A DNA stretch of 64,000 bases. Origin: Climacium dendroides. Lineage: Eukaryota; Streptophyta; Bryopsida; Hypnales; Climaciaceae. The notes under the pieces were generated by a model. That model made no database searches and was not told the DNA's origin. It saw nothing but the letters and a program-made list of their open reading frames with translations. The translations under genes and the position numbers were made by a program. This document shows, one piece after another, positions 42,474 to 55,160 of this stretch (position 1 is the stretch's first letter; every line of letters starts with the position of its first letter). The stretch covers positions 1,364,001 to 1,428,000 of the forward strand of contig CATNNA010000010.1 in assembly GCA_950106755.1 (NCBI GenBank), read 5' to 3'.

Positions 42474-42504
42474 GTAAGACCTCTCTTTGCCCCTCCAATG
42501 CTAC
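42474..42504 (-). pseudogene. HAD-like gene exon, part upstream of LTR-E
   Basis: The exon starts after the acceptor TTTGCTTTGATCAG and encodes SIGGAKRGLT, continuing in frame with SCIIDPFLDSGFPH at 38961 when LTR-E is removed. Earlier exons were not found in 42540-42990. Confidence 0.5.
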
Positions 42505-42997
42505 CTGATCAAAGCAAAACAAATGAGAATTGGAGTTACTTGAATAAATGCAAAAGTGGGAGAGCCAACAAGCGAATAGATGCATTTCATTCCACTAATT
42601 GACTGGGGACTCCCGCGAGGGAGTGCTTTCATTGGTACCGGACGTTGCACATTTCTATGTGTATTGAGCTGAGCATGAACACATGGATAGATCGGTTCAA
42701 TTAGGCGTCATTGTACACAATCTATTGAAACGCTTATACTTTATTTAAGGTAGATTATAAAATACATGTCAAAATTTCTTTTAAGTATAAGTCATCAAGA
42801 CTGCGCATTGAGGCCTACACTATACTATTCTAAACGCATGTCGCCCATGGACACAGGTTTCGTCCGCGCAATTCATTCAAGGATAGGCACGCCATCCTAT
42901 CAAGCATCATGAATACAAATAAGAGTCGGCAATTCATGCGCACTGCATTCCAAACATCCACACAATAATAAATGACTATCAGACTCTCCACCTTGGA

Positions 42998-45900
42998 TTA
43001 ATACTCTGGATTTGAGGAGTTTACCTGCGAAGATCCACTCGCCTGGGTGGCATCGTCTTCCCCCTCAGCGGGCTTAGAAGAAGGACCTTTCTCTTGAAGA
43101 TCTTCTAAGCCCTTGCCGTAGTCCACCTTCTCCTCCTCTTCATCAAAGGAAGGAGAATGGCGTTCCACAACAGCCTCCGCCGAATCATAGACGGAGGTCT
43201 TTTCAATCGAAACTGCCGGGACCTCTGCAACACGATCAGCATCATCGACACGAGGATGATGTCCTGCATCTTGCACAACAATTCGTGGCTCCGGAACAAC
43301 AACTTCAAATGCTGAAGGGATTGGCGAAGATATCCTTGGCACTTGCGAAGTTGGTGTGCAAACAACGACATCTTCCGGTGTCACTGCGAGACCACCGTCA
43401 TTATCATTGACACGAGGGTGAGGGAGCCCAGCAACTAGTTCCTGCACGATTGGTGATGTAGAGACAGGTAGTGGGGAGGATGTGAAGGCCCAGCCTGGGA
43501 TACAACCAAGGGATTTCAGGTTGTTGACTAGACTGGGATGACAGGAGCTGCTTGAGTTGTTCAAACTAGGACGATAGATTCGAGATTTGGGCTTGCGACT
43601 TCATCTACAACTCCATTATTTTTGCATTCGCATCGGCCAACTCTTTGTCCCTTGCCACCCTTGCTGCTATTCGTTCAATTCTTCTGGTCCTCTTCTCCTC
43701 TTTTAGCCTCCAATAGTCCTTCTCCACCTTGATGATGGAACCCGTGGGCAAGAGCAGTGGCTTCATTTCCTTCTGTTTGGGAGCACCATCATCGTTTTCT
43801 TCATCGTCATCAAATTCTCGAGGATGATCCGCAACATCATCATCACTACCCAAGTCAATGAAGTTGGGCAAGTTGGAAACATGGGCATCAACTATGAGTT
43901 CATCATCTGCCCCAACATTCTCTTTCGCCCTTGCTCGGCCGACATCCCCAACATTTTCAGCCTTCCTTGCGTCGTCCTCCATCATCTTGTCAAATTCCGT
44001 GTTTGATTCAATATCCTCAACGATATGACGCGCAATAGGATCCACACCCGCGAGTGCCTGTGATTCATTACAAGGAGGTTGGGCAGGTTTATCCTTGTCA
44101 GACACACCAAACACATCTACCAATCCAAGAGAGGAAGGTTGGATGTTCAAATTCTTAGAGGTGACGGGATCATTAGTCGGATCCAGAGTTGATATCGACA
44201 CCGAGGACAACCATGCACACATTTGGAACGTATTTGTTCTGAACTTGTTTATTCCATCCAATCCTGGATCGGAGCTAACGAGGTCTTCAATCTGTACTCG
44301 ATTTTCCGTCACGGAGGTCCCAACAGGTGATTCCAATGTCATGGGAGGCGACGGAGGCGAGTCAGACAACACCATGACGGGTCCACGACGAGGGGGGTGG
44401 ACATACGTGAGCAAGTACAGCAAGTTTGAATGCATGAAGTCATTCTTGTCGAGTTTATCTGCAAAGTATGATATACTTTTATATCCCTTTGCATCGTGCT
44501 TGTCGACGTAACCATAGAAGAATGCCCCAAACATCTGAATCAAGAGAAGAGGATATCAGTGAGTCGTAGGGGAGCAAGGAGAGGTTATTGTCGTGTCGAG
44601 GATAACAAGAAAATCCTACATCCTTTGTTTTGTATGAAGAGCAAAGACAAGAACATGATAGGAAAATAGACTATACAAAATAGCTAATTATCGTTGAGTC
44701 GAGGGTAACTGTGACAATTGCTCAATAGATTTCATAAACTACCCTAGCCTTACAAATCCACTCCACAAATTGACCATTATCCTCGAGTCAATGATAGTAA
44801 ATGACAATGTTAACGTGACATACCTTTGCAGCAAGCATGAGCTTGACTCCGGTATAAATTCCAAGCACGTTCTTGCCAGGGACTGCAAATGCTTGAAGGA
44901 TCTCGAAATAGAACTCCATTCGGAGTTCAGCGGGGTGAATTCTCTACTTGCATTCTGTGTTCCTGTGCGCATCCTTGTAATAAGGACAAGTTCTCGAAGG
45001 CGCTCGATACTCTGGCTTCATGAAATCCCGTACAGATGAAGCGAATTCGTTCTCTTTCTTGAAGAGGAAGAGAAGAGGCACATCTGGGGCGGCGCCTTGG
45101 TTCGTCACGTTGTTGAGCATTTCCGCTTTGCATGGGATGTATTTGGACTTCAGTATGTCATACTCCGCCATGTTCAAGTCAGCGAAGCTAACAACCGCGC
45201 TAAGATCCTTACTGTCACGTAATATGAAAAGCCAAACGTTGGTTGCACTCATACTTGGCTCTAGCTTGTTGTCCAAGAAGTCCAGAAATGGGTCTATGGC
45301 TGCCTCGACTGCTATGGGTTTTGATCGAGGGACTTCTCTAGTGTCAACCACTGCAAGATTCACCTCTCGACGGCAGTAAGTGAATCGGTTAGTGGTGACA
45401 AGCGCCTTCGCCGAGACATCCATTCCGCGCATCTCCACTCCACCGCTCAATTCAGAAAGACTATATTTCAGCTTCATGAAGCGATTGTACATGTGCAGAA
45501 CGTTTGGGAATTCTTTTCCTAGGTCCGACACCCGCTTTAGCCATGCATCATTCCGTAAGCGCCTCTTGAAGTAGTCGGCCTTGATGTGTGAAAGGAGGAA
45601 ATCCCATGTAGCAGATGAAAATCGATGGCGAGACTTCCAAGACCTCCACCGGTCATTAATTATGTCCTTCCGGCTATCTAGAAGCTTTAAGTCAGGTTTG
45701 ATGCTCATCAAGTCCTGAATCACGATGTTTTTTCTTTTCCTTCGCTCAGTCCAGTCCGTACTTGTCATATTGTCCACTGCTAACACCTTCATTTTTTAAA
45801 CTGAAAGCTTGGGATAAGCTGTAGCCCGACCAGGAGTTATCCCAAGCAGATGCTGTGCCTATTTTCCGAAATCCTGGTCAGTAAAATGGCCAGCATGTTT

Positions 45901-47752
45901 AAAGAATTCCCTTCGTAATCCAACAGGCTTCAACTTGTACCCTTTATTTTCCTTATACATTTTAAGGGTAGCTAGGTCAATGAGCTCGCCTTCACCATGC
46001 TTTGTCAGAAAGAGTTTCTAATGATCCCACAACTCCGAGAGGGTTATTATCAGGATTTCGTTCTTGAGGTCTGACGGCCCCCTTATTGTTGCACCGTCTC
46101 CTTTAAGATTAATATTCTGGAAACGATCTACAATTGCATCGGTAAAGCTCTGCAAAAAGAGTTGATGGAAAAATAAGGGAAGAGAGAAAGAATGTTTAAA
46201 TAAAAACATTGAATCCATGATGAAATTTAGTTCTAATTATAATTCCAAATGCTGACCAATGAATACAAGACTGAAAGAATTCAATGTAGTCATGCAGCAG
46301 GTATCGTCGAGTCGACGATGATGGTATATTCTCGCTCACCTTGTAGTTCAGTGGACTATACACAGCCTTGTTCTGTCGCACCACATGATCGGTCAACTCA
46401 AGAGTGGGATGCTTGCAGGCAATCCAGATGTTCCTACAGCTGATTATTTGATTCCCCCACGTCGGTTGCGCATGATCTAGGTGGTTCGTTGCATTGTAGA
46501 AGCGCGAAATGTGTCAAAGTTTGTTTGGGTCCAACGTCCAAACAATGTATGCGTCCCACCTCTGCAGTTCCACACGCCTACTTTCACCACATCCTTGCTT
46601 CTAAAGCTCCTTGGATGCTGTTATACTGTGTTGGCCATTGATAATCATGAACTGGCCATTTTCAATGTCTTCCCACTTTTGGGGTTTCATTTTCAAGAGT
46701 TGTTTATTTTGGTCCACTGGTGTCAAGCATACTTTCTGGCGCTGCTTGATGTCGATGAGTTGGATGAGCTGCTCTTTCACAGACTTAACCATGTCATCTT
46801 GCAGTGCACGGATTATGTATTGTTCTTTCGCAATTATGCATTGCCTTATGTCCACACTAACAGTGTTTTGATCAAAGAAAAAACACTGATTATGTTCTGC
46901 CCAGAACTCCCTTTGAATGATAGCGTGCCTCTGGAACTCTTCTATCGGTTCTTCTGATTGAGTTCCAACTGATGCCAATGCAAACCCCGAGCTACTTGCA
47001 CCCGTGGCACCTCCCACTAAACTCCTCTTTCTTCTCTTACTTGGTGGTGTAGGGCTAGGATTAATGCAATCCTGAGTTTGAGTCTCGGGCAAGGGTTGAC
47101 TAGGTTGTGTCCCCCTACTTCTTCCTCCTCAGCTTCCAGATGACATGGTCAGCTTTCCAATCGATTCGCGTTGTTGAATATTACGTATTTGACCTCCTAC
47201 AGTTGGAGGAGCTTGAACGTTTGACAAAGCGTACCTATCCAATGTCTAGAAGATCAGGCTCAACTTGGTTGCAGTAGCTTTGGCGGTCCCAGTTTTCCAT
47301 GGAAGGTATCTACTATCTGTAAACTGTTGATTGAGGGACTCCATTTTAGAGCCCTCCAATAAAGTCATGAGGTTTTCAAGGTCAAACTCTGCTTGATTTG
47401 AGTTGACATTCAGCACTATTGAGTGACAATGTTTTCCTGCTTTTCCACCATCATCTACCTCACGTAGAACGATCACAATATAGTTGTTGTGGTGAGCATC
47501 TATGAATATCACCTTTTCATTTAAATTCCACACAAGGTAACCCGGCTGCCCGAAGACTTTGTACCGGAGAAAGACGTAGTCTTTCCATCGGTTCACACCA
47601 AAACTCCAGCTTGCAACATGCGATTTAAGCTGGAATAGTTTGTCGTAGCTATCCTCCATTTCCAAAATGAAGGGTCCATCTTCAATAAGATTGACGAAGG
47701 GTTCTAGGTGGTACTTTGTCACTGAATAGTCGTATGCGTCCTCCGAATCCAT
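42998..47752 (-). pseudogene. Methyltransferase-like gene with ParB-like N-terminal motif, three exons
   Basis: Exon 1 47752-46340, exon 2 46149-44824, exon 3 44534 to about 43605, then after a frame change to 42998. Introns have GT-AG ends (GTGAGC...TTGCAG; GTATGT...TTCAG), and exon phases fit. Exon 1 holds a basic KRRKR patch and, near 46620, GQFMIINGQHSITASKEL, reminiscent of ParB/sulfiredoxin-like domains, then SCRNIWIACKHPTLEL. The end of exon 2 plus the start of exon 3 read IHPAELR ... VPGKNVLGIYTG ... LMLAAK + MFGAFFYGYV. This parallels the HP...PGD-VLDPFAGSGTT-AA-GR-FIGIE block of N6/N4 DNA methyltransferases, but with the FxGxG residues altered and no clear DPPY. About ten in-frame stops. 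It could be a degenerate or non-catalytic methylase; ParB-methylase fusions are known in phages and bacteria. Fold call is tentative. Confidence 0.45.
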
Positions 47753-47999
47753 TCTCAGGTCTTGTCAGAAGATGTGCATGATTGGCATTTAGTTTCAGAT
47801 ATCTAGACTCAATTTCCAAAAGATGTCCTATTTATGTGTTGCAGTAAAAATCGTATAATTGGACATAGCATCGTCGACTCGACGATAACTGGTGTATGGG
47901 GAATCTTAGCACTAGCTGTGAATTTCAATGGTCATTTCATGTGAATGGCACATTGAGGACGTACGGGGCTACTAGAGAATGTTGTTTTTATGTTTTGTG
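47753..47999. other. 5' flank of the methyltransferase-like gene
   Basis: No gene. Contains one palindrome copy (CATCGTCGACTCGACGATAA, about 47868-47888). Confidence 0.5.
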
Positions 48000-48214
48000 C
48001 ACTACAAGAAAACCTGTCCAAAATGACAGAAACTCGTCCTAATTGACAAAAATTAGCCCATCCTAATCTACAGAAAATTGACAAATTTTTGTCAATTTGG
48101 ACAATTTTCTGTCAATTCGGACAGTTTTTTGTCCTAATTGACAAAAACCTATCAAATTCCTATAGATTAGGACGGGCTGATTTTTGTCAATTAGGACGCA
48201 TTTCTCTTGTAGTG
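48000..48214. mobile_element. CACTA MITE inside the large element
   Basis: Starts CACTACAAGAAAACC, ends TTTCTCTTGTAGTG, with GTG duplicated at 47997-47999 and 48215-48217. The interior is strongly self-complementary (AATTGACAAAAATTAGCCC against GGGCTGATTTTTGTCAATT). Shares TGTCAATT-rich arms with the CACTA element at 14190. Confidence 0.88.
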
Positions 48215-48404
48215 GTGTGTCGTATCAATGGTTCGATGATACAATCGTTTTTTTATGTTTTTTTCTTTTTTGATAAATAATGGTTCCTTTTGGAAAATAA
48301 TGTTCTTTACCTCAATTTCAGTTCAGTTTTTTTCTGGCAACGATTTGATGATCGTCTTCTATAAATGATTGTTTTCTTCCTAGTAGGTAACATCAATTAC
48401 TTCC

Positions 48405-48690
48405 AAGTTATCCTCGACTCGAGGGTAATCAGGGATACTTCACAGGTACCTATGATGTCGTGGTAGCGTTCAAGTATCTCAGGTTATCCTCCATTTGAGT
48501 TCAGTTTTGCTTTTTTAGAGACAAGTTGATGATCGTCTTTTATGAACAATTGTTTGCTTCCCTTTAGAGAACATCAATTATTTCCAAGTTATCCTCGAGT
48601 CGATGATAACTAAGGATACTTCACAGGTACCTATGAAGTCTGGATAGCGGTGAAGTATCCCAGATTATCCTCGACTCGAGGATAACCCTG
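48405..48690. repeat. Cluster of TCGA-centred palindromes
   Basis: Three copies near 48409, 48588 and 48663 (GTTATCCTCGACTCGAGGGTAA, GTTATCCTCGAGTCGATGATAA type), spaced by similar flanks (TTCACAGGTACCTATGA). Same family as the palindromes in both introns of the methyltransferase-like gene and at 54220-55160. Confidence 0.75.
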
Positions 48691-50400
48691 ACTTTTGCCG
48701 TGGACTTGACTGGGCCATTGTGTGGAAACCCTAATTTCCGCATCTAAACCCTTAATGCTTGCATGATGGAAAGAATTAGCTTTTTGTTTCTATACTTCAG
48801 TGGACAAACCTGGAAGTTGGAAGGCGCCTCCTGTGTCAAGTTTAAACTTCAGATACTCAACGTACCCTTCAAATTCTGAAAATGCCATGTATAGTGCAAT
48901 TTCATTAGAGAAATGTAAGGTGCACGACATGGAGACAATGTGAATATGCAGAATTCAAGTGGCAAACCGTGCAAGACACTACGAACTACAACTTGGAATC
49001 CAAAATAGGTACTTCAGGTCTTACACTGCTTACAAAGGTATCCTCACATCTCTATAAATTTAAATTCAAATTAAAACAAGTGCAACTACAAAATTGAACA
49101 CCCTCAAGTCCTCAACCACAATAGGAAAGGTTCACAAACTAAATTTACCTATACTAGAAGGAGAGATTGGGAGCAGCTATCGCAAACTCCTGGCTTGACG
49201 CTGCTTCAAGAACAGGTGATGGCGCTTCTCAATTTCAACAATCTTGTGTCCCTTTTTTCCAGACGGTGGCACCAAAACCCTGAACATGATCAGTCCGCAA
49301 CAATCAATAAAGCAAACAATCGATCGAAACAACAAGCGTTCACAAACTAGACATGTGACCCCAAAAAAGAGCCATCAAAGGTAAACCACTCTGCTGGGAC
49401 CACTGTGGCACGTAGAAGTAGAAGCCCACAAAATCATCAGCGCTCATAAATACAAACAAAAGCGTTGGAAAACAATCGCTCCCAAATACAGACCTAAACC
49501 ATTCTACTGGGACTAGTGTGGCACACAGAAGCTGAAGCCCACAACAGCATGAGCGCTTAGAAAAACAAACAAAAGCGTTGAAAAACAATTGCTGCGAAAC
49601 AAAAGCAAAAGCCCGCAAAAACAAGCACGCACAAAAATATAAGCGCTCCCTAATACACTCACAAGCACTAGCCTTCAAAAACAAGCGTGCACAAATTGAA
49701 AACATTAATCCTTGACCTTGTGGAAGCACTCGGTCACTCATTGTACACCCTAAATCAACTTGTAGGATGGAGTTCACAAGTCACAACATCAACCTCATAC
49801 CTTGCAAAGCACCAAAAAACTAGATTGAAATCACAAAATGGATTGTTGTTGCTTCCAATTGAACTCGCGGTTCCTAGCAGCTCTCGATAGAATTCGCAGA
49901 ATAAAGCTTAGCCTAAACCTTGAAACTCGTGGAATGGAGCTCAGCTTCCTCACCCTAAACCCTCAATGCACTTGCGAAATGGAGCTCACACAACTCACAC
50001 ATTCCTTGCAAACCTCCATGCACCGATTGAAAACGCAATCGATCACAATTTCAGCAACCCTAAAACGCAATTGTGCACACAACTCACGCAATCAGAAGTC
50101 GAGAGACGCACCGCAGAAGTCGCAGCATTTGGAAACCTGCGCCGCCCAAGGAGGTTGACGACGACTCCACGAACCTCGCGCTCGGCATACTCGAACGTAG
50201 TCCTGCATTTCCGAACCTCCTGCGGTAGTATCCAAACCTCCCCTTACAACATCCGAACCCGCCTATGATTTACCTAAGGTAGAAGGTCCTGAAAGCGTTG
50301 ACCTAAAGGAAATTAGGCCATTTGGAGATCTTGGAGGACTTTAATATATTTTGCCCTTTTTTGTAGTGGAAGAGAATTTAAAGATTTATTTATTTCATGT
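48691..50400. other. Noncoding interval, with a CpG-richer stretch near 50050-50280
   Basis: No convincing gene. A stretch near 50050-50280 is richer in CpG than its surroundings. Low-complexity CAAAAACAAGC/AAGCGCTC repeats lie at 49300-49690. The stretch may be a promoter or 5' leader, but no TATA box or clear exon was found. Confidence 0.3.
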
Positions 50401-50873
50401 AGGGTAGAACAGCCCATTACGGGCCAAATGGGGTGTTTGTCCTTAGTTCATTACTGAATTTTTTACTTTTTTTCTCACATAAAGACAAGCGATAGAAATG
50501 GCGAGAGCAATTGAAAATATATTTTTTCAACAAACTAAGTGTGAATTTCTTATGAATTTTTGAAGTGCTCAGCCCATCATGGCCTAAAAGACCCTAAATC
50601 CTCCATAACCAACAAAAACTATACCCATAATACTCATCTTACTCACGTAATGCAGTCAAAATATTTTCTAACATGGAAGGTCTGAAAAAGTCACTTTTCA
50701 TAATGAATTATCCCTAAAATGCTGGAAGTTCCTATTGCAGTCCCTAATCACCCCATTCCAGTTAGCTAAGACATTGATTGCAGTCAGAATATAAAAATCT
50801 AGAAGAAAACTGTAATGGGCTCGTTCCTAGGGGTCCGTAATGGATAAAAGGTCCATAATGGGTTGTTCTACCT
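50401..50873. mobile_element. MITE-like element with ~19-bp imperfect TIRs
   Basis: The left end AGGGTAGAACAGCCCATTA and right end TAATGGGTTGTTCTACCT are inverted copies with one indel and one mismatch. The length is 473 bp without coding capacity. No clear target duplication was recognised. Confidence 0.55.
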
Positions 50874-52639
50874 TATATGCTTGCCCAAAAAAATAGCAGA
50901 TGCAACCAATGAACGAATGAAACAACAAGCCACTCTAGACAAGGCGGATTTTTCCTAAATTAAACATTTATTAAAAATTTATCACTCGTAGTCATTTAGT
51001 CTACATGGGTGGAATGCTAAAAATGTGCTCTCTGTACCGAGAGGTACTTAGTGTGAAAAATACTCATGCATTTCTAAACCTTAAATTCTTTTTTATAACT
51101 AAATTTTTTTCATTTCCAGTTTTTTTTTCATTTTCTTTAATATTTCATTTGCTATTCATCATCTTATTTCAATCATTTGGACGTTTTTAAGCCATTTTGT
51201 AGACCTTACCAAATTTTGGTTCTTAATGTGAGTAAAATCGATCATGATAGTGAACCATCTCACTTGTTCAATAGCCTAAAATCATCCACATGGGATGTTA
51301 GTTCCTCATCACAAAAAGTTAATTCCATTTTAACACCCATGTGCAATGCTTTAGAGCCTTTTGTAGGGGTGGTTCTTAATGCCTGAACCATTTTAGAGCC
51401 TCCCCCTATAAGCCTGGCCCAGAAGTTAAGTAGCCACTACAATGGATTATTGCATCCAAGATGGCCATCATAAAACCTTAAACGGACGTGTCAGTGGATG
51501 TGGAGAATGATCATAAATTCTACAACTCTCAAAAGAATTGATTTTAAACAATCCAGAAGCTTATGTTGTAGAAGATTTTTCATTTCCATCCTTAATGCCA
51601 AGGCCAAATAGTTGCATTTCTATCCTACAAAAGAACATGCTCTCTCATTCATCAACCAGATTGCACTTTGAACGTCTTTCAAAAGTTAATGTTTGGTGAA
51701 GTACAATATTTCTCTATGCATCCATTTTTTTGGAAAAAAAATCACTTTTTAGATGTATTCATAATTTGAACTTCAATTTATGAATTCTAGAGTTCCATCT
51801 ATATTTTGTAAAGATAATTAAAAAGATTTAGCCAAAAACAATTACTTCTATATGGCAAGAAGTAGACATTTAATTTGGATTGGGGTATTTGTAATAGGTG
51901 AGCATAGGAAGACCTAGAAATCAAGGACAAGCGGTGATTTCAAGAACTAAAGCACTTATAAAATTACTATTAATACACAATTTAGGAAGTTATAAATGAA
52001 TTTAACCACTTAGAAGAGACCATTCTATTTTGCGTAGTACACTATTTCGACTACCATTCTATCTTTGTAAATGACTACACCACTTTGGAATTGAAATGTT
52101 TCATTCTAAAAACGAAATCAATTTTAGTAGTATATTTTGGACTTATTATTTAAGATGCTAGTACGCTTAAGTCTTTAGTTCTTGTTAATTAGCCCCTAAC
52201 CATGTTATGAATTAGGTGGGTATTAAGAGAACTATGGATCTACTACTACTTTAGGTTGCATCTCATAACTCACAAGTATTCAAATTTTGCAATTAATTCT
52301 GATTTTTGTTGATGTGGTCCACTTTTGAATCATACCCAAATAAATGATTATGACACGTTAAGTCACGTTAAGCACTGAACCAAAAATATTATCAATGAGG
52401 AGGAGCTCATTTTTACACTATGCTTACATGATTCATAATGACCTATTTATTTTTGGTGTTTTTGGTTATTATTCTGGTTATTATATATTTAAGAAAAGGA
52501 AAAATTTAGAAGTGAAATATCTTATTTACACCACATTTTTTGGGTTTAAATGCCCACAACGTAGAACATACCCCTAATTATATTATATTATCCAAAGCAT
52601 GAACCCTTATCTTTAACCCAAGACTCCAGCTCTTTCCTA
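50874..52639. other. AT-rich noncoding region of the large element
   Basis: No gene or repeat structure that I can support. Confidence 0.5.
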
Positions 52640-53230
52640 AAAAAATGGCAAATGAATTGAGCAATACTATCTCCCCATTTGTTTTCATCGCTATGGTATT
52701 CCAACACACTTACATAAAGAAAATAATGGGAGAGTAATTGAGCAACATTATCTCCCCATTTTTCTTCATTCCTTTGGTATTCCATCACACGTATATCACA
52801 AAATGGCAGATACATTGAGGAATACTATTTCCCCATTTTTTTCATTGCTACATTATTCCACCACACTTGCATGAAGAAATGGGAGAGTAATTGAGCAATA
52901 CTATCTCCCCATCTTTTTCCATTCCTCAAGTATTCCACCACATATATGTGAATAAATGGCAAATAAATTGAGCAATAATATTTCCTCTTTGTTTCTCATT
53001 GCTTTGTTATTCCACCACCCTTGCATGAAAAAATGGGAGAATAATTGACAAACGTGCATTTCAAGTATTACACCAAACATGCATGTATAAATAGAAAATA
53101 AATTCAACAATACTATTTCCTTTTTCTTCATTGCTACGTTATTCCACCAAACCTACATGAAGAAATAAAAGAGTCTCTCCATTTTTTTATCATCATTGCG
53201 ACATTCTCCCATATTTGCATGAAGAAATGA
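52640..53230. repeat. ~80-bp minisatellite
   Basis: About seven imperfect units containing GAGCAATACTATCTCCCCAT, TTCATTGCTATGGTATTCCA and CCACACTTGCATGAAG. Spacing between ATCTCCCCAT occurrences is about 76-82 bp. Small ORFs inside are repeat artefacts. Confidence 0.75.
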
Positions 53231-53289
53231 CAGAAGCATACCCCTTGAACCCTAAAACCTTCAAAATATTGAAAATCCATTTGTCATAT

Positions 53290-53319
53290 CCTAAACCCTA
53301 AACCCTAAACCCTAACCCT
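53290..53319 (-). repeat. Interstitial telomere-type repeat
   Basis: CCTAAACCCTAAACCCTAAA then CCCTAACCCTC: three to four (TTTAGGG)n units on the minus strand, the plant/green-algal telomere type. Confidence 0.8.
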
Positions 53320-53400
53320 CTAAAAATTCATAGCCTCAAGACCCTTAATCCTAGAACCCAAAAATGGACCTGACAGAAAATAAGCCAACAAAAAAGGCCT

Positions 53401-53675
53401 AAAAATACTAAGCAATCGATGGGCACACGACCCAAGAAGTCAACCTAGTGGAACTACAGCAAACAATTATGTGTAGGGACAAGATTTTTTTGGAAAATGC
53501 ATTGGTGGAGCTACATCTTTCTTGTAGAAAGCTGGCAAAAAATACTAAGCAATCGATGGGCACAAGACCCCAGAAGTCAACCTACTGGAACTATAGCAGA
53601 CAATTATATGTATGGATAAGTTTTTTTTGGAAAATGCATTAGTGGAGGCACATCTTTCTTGTAGAAAGTTGGCAA
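53401..53675 (+). repeat. ~137-bp tandem duplication
   Basis: Two copies, each running from AATACTAAGCAATCGATGGG to TCTTTCTTGTAGAAAG(C/T)TGGC. Confidence 0.8.
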
Positions 53676-54219
53676 AAGCGCCTTCAAGCGAATGACTGAA
53701 CACCCAGGAATCAAGGAGTTTGCAGGAAATTTGAAATTTGGAATTGTCCGCTAAAATGTTCCCGCTTTTTCCAACTTTTTGCCCATCTCTTGCCACGGGC
53801 ATGTTCACTTGACAGAACTTGCCTTCCTCCACAAACACGTTGAGGTGACTCTTTTGTTGTTGCTATTCTCTTGCGCTTCAAGTGTATCCGCATAGCACAT
53901 TGACAAGTTCAGGTCTGCAAAGATTTTTCTTCTTGTTTGTGAGTTCTTAGAAAGAAGGTGTACATTTGTATTTAAATTAGTTGCCATTGACCTCGTTTGC
54001 TAGTGAATTTGTTTTGCACATATTGATGTCAGGAAGTACGTGGTGCTCGTCGTTGAAGGTCCATGTTTGTGACATCTCAATGTATGAAGACGTTATTTTT
54101 CTCGAGTGAGCTTGGAGACTATAGGAAATTGGTTACTCGTGCTTTTAGTGAAGAGAGTTGTAACAAAACGTTGTTTGCAATGCCCATTTTTTGCGGCGTG
54201 AATTTCGGAGCATTTCATG
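53676..54219. other. Noncoding interval
   Basis: No gene that I can support. Confidence 0.4.
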
Positions 54220-55160
54220 GATAATTCCATTACCTCAATACTGTCATTGAGGGTACTTATCGTTGAGTCGACGATAACAATGACCTCTTTGACTTCTGGT
54301 TATCGTCGAGTCGATGATAACGTAGTCAGATTTTTTCAATCGGCATTCCTAGCAAATGTGTAGCTACTTCAATTTCTTTTGATTTCAAAGGAGAATGTGC
54401 ATCGAGTTGAATTATTTCTTCTTCACATCCAACGAATCATGAAAGGAATTTCATTGAGGGTAGTTATCATTGAGTCAACGATAACTCTGAGTTCTTTGGC
54501 TTCTGATTATCGTCGAGTCGATGATAAAGTAGTTGAATTTTTGCAATCGACATTCTTAGCAAATGTGTAGCTACTTTAATTTCTTATGATCTCAAAGGAG
54601 AATGTGCATTGGCTTGAATTATTTCTTCGTTACATCCAATAAATCATGAAAGGAGTTTCCTTGTTGGTACTTATCGTTGAATCAATGATAACTCTGAGTT
54701 CTTTGACCTCCGGATATCGTCGAGTCAATAAACTGTAGTCAAATATTTGCAATTAGCATTCTCAGCAAATGTCTAGCTACCTCAATTTCTTATGATTGCA
54801 AAGAAGAATTTACATTGGCTTGTATTATTTCTTTGTCACATCCAACGAATCAAGAAAAAAGTTTCATTGAGGGTGGTTATCGTTGAGTCAACGATAACTC
54901 TGAGTTACTTAACTTCTGGTTATCATCGAGATGATAACGTAGTTGAATTTTTGAATTTTTGCAATTAGCATTCTCAGCAAATGTGTAGCTACCTCAATTT
55001 CATATGATTGCAAAGAAGAATTTACATTGGCTTGAATTATTTCTTCGTCACATCCAACAAATCATGAAACGAGTTTCATTGAGGGTACTTATCGTGGGGT
55101 CATTGATAACTCTGAGTTTTTTGACCTATGAATATCGTCGAACCAATGATAATGTCAACT
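54220..55160. repeat. ~207-bp tandem repeat, about five units, each with two palindromes
   Basis: Each unit has the order TTCATTGAGGGTACTTATCG ... GTCGACGATAACTCTGAG ... TTATCGTCGAGTCGATGATA ... TTTGCAAT ... AGCAAATGTGTAGCTAC ... TTACATCCAACGAATCATGA. First palindromes lie near 54258, 54465, 54671, 54877 and 55088. The array lies directly upstream of the DUF7869-like gene, so it may regulate that gene or bind its product. Confidence 0.8.

Noticed and set aside
49340..50268. Protein genes in the CpG-richer stretch
   Set aside because: The short ORFs on both strands lack conserved motifs, splice support or homology to anything in the window. Better treated as a possible 5' leader or promoter.
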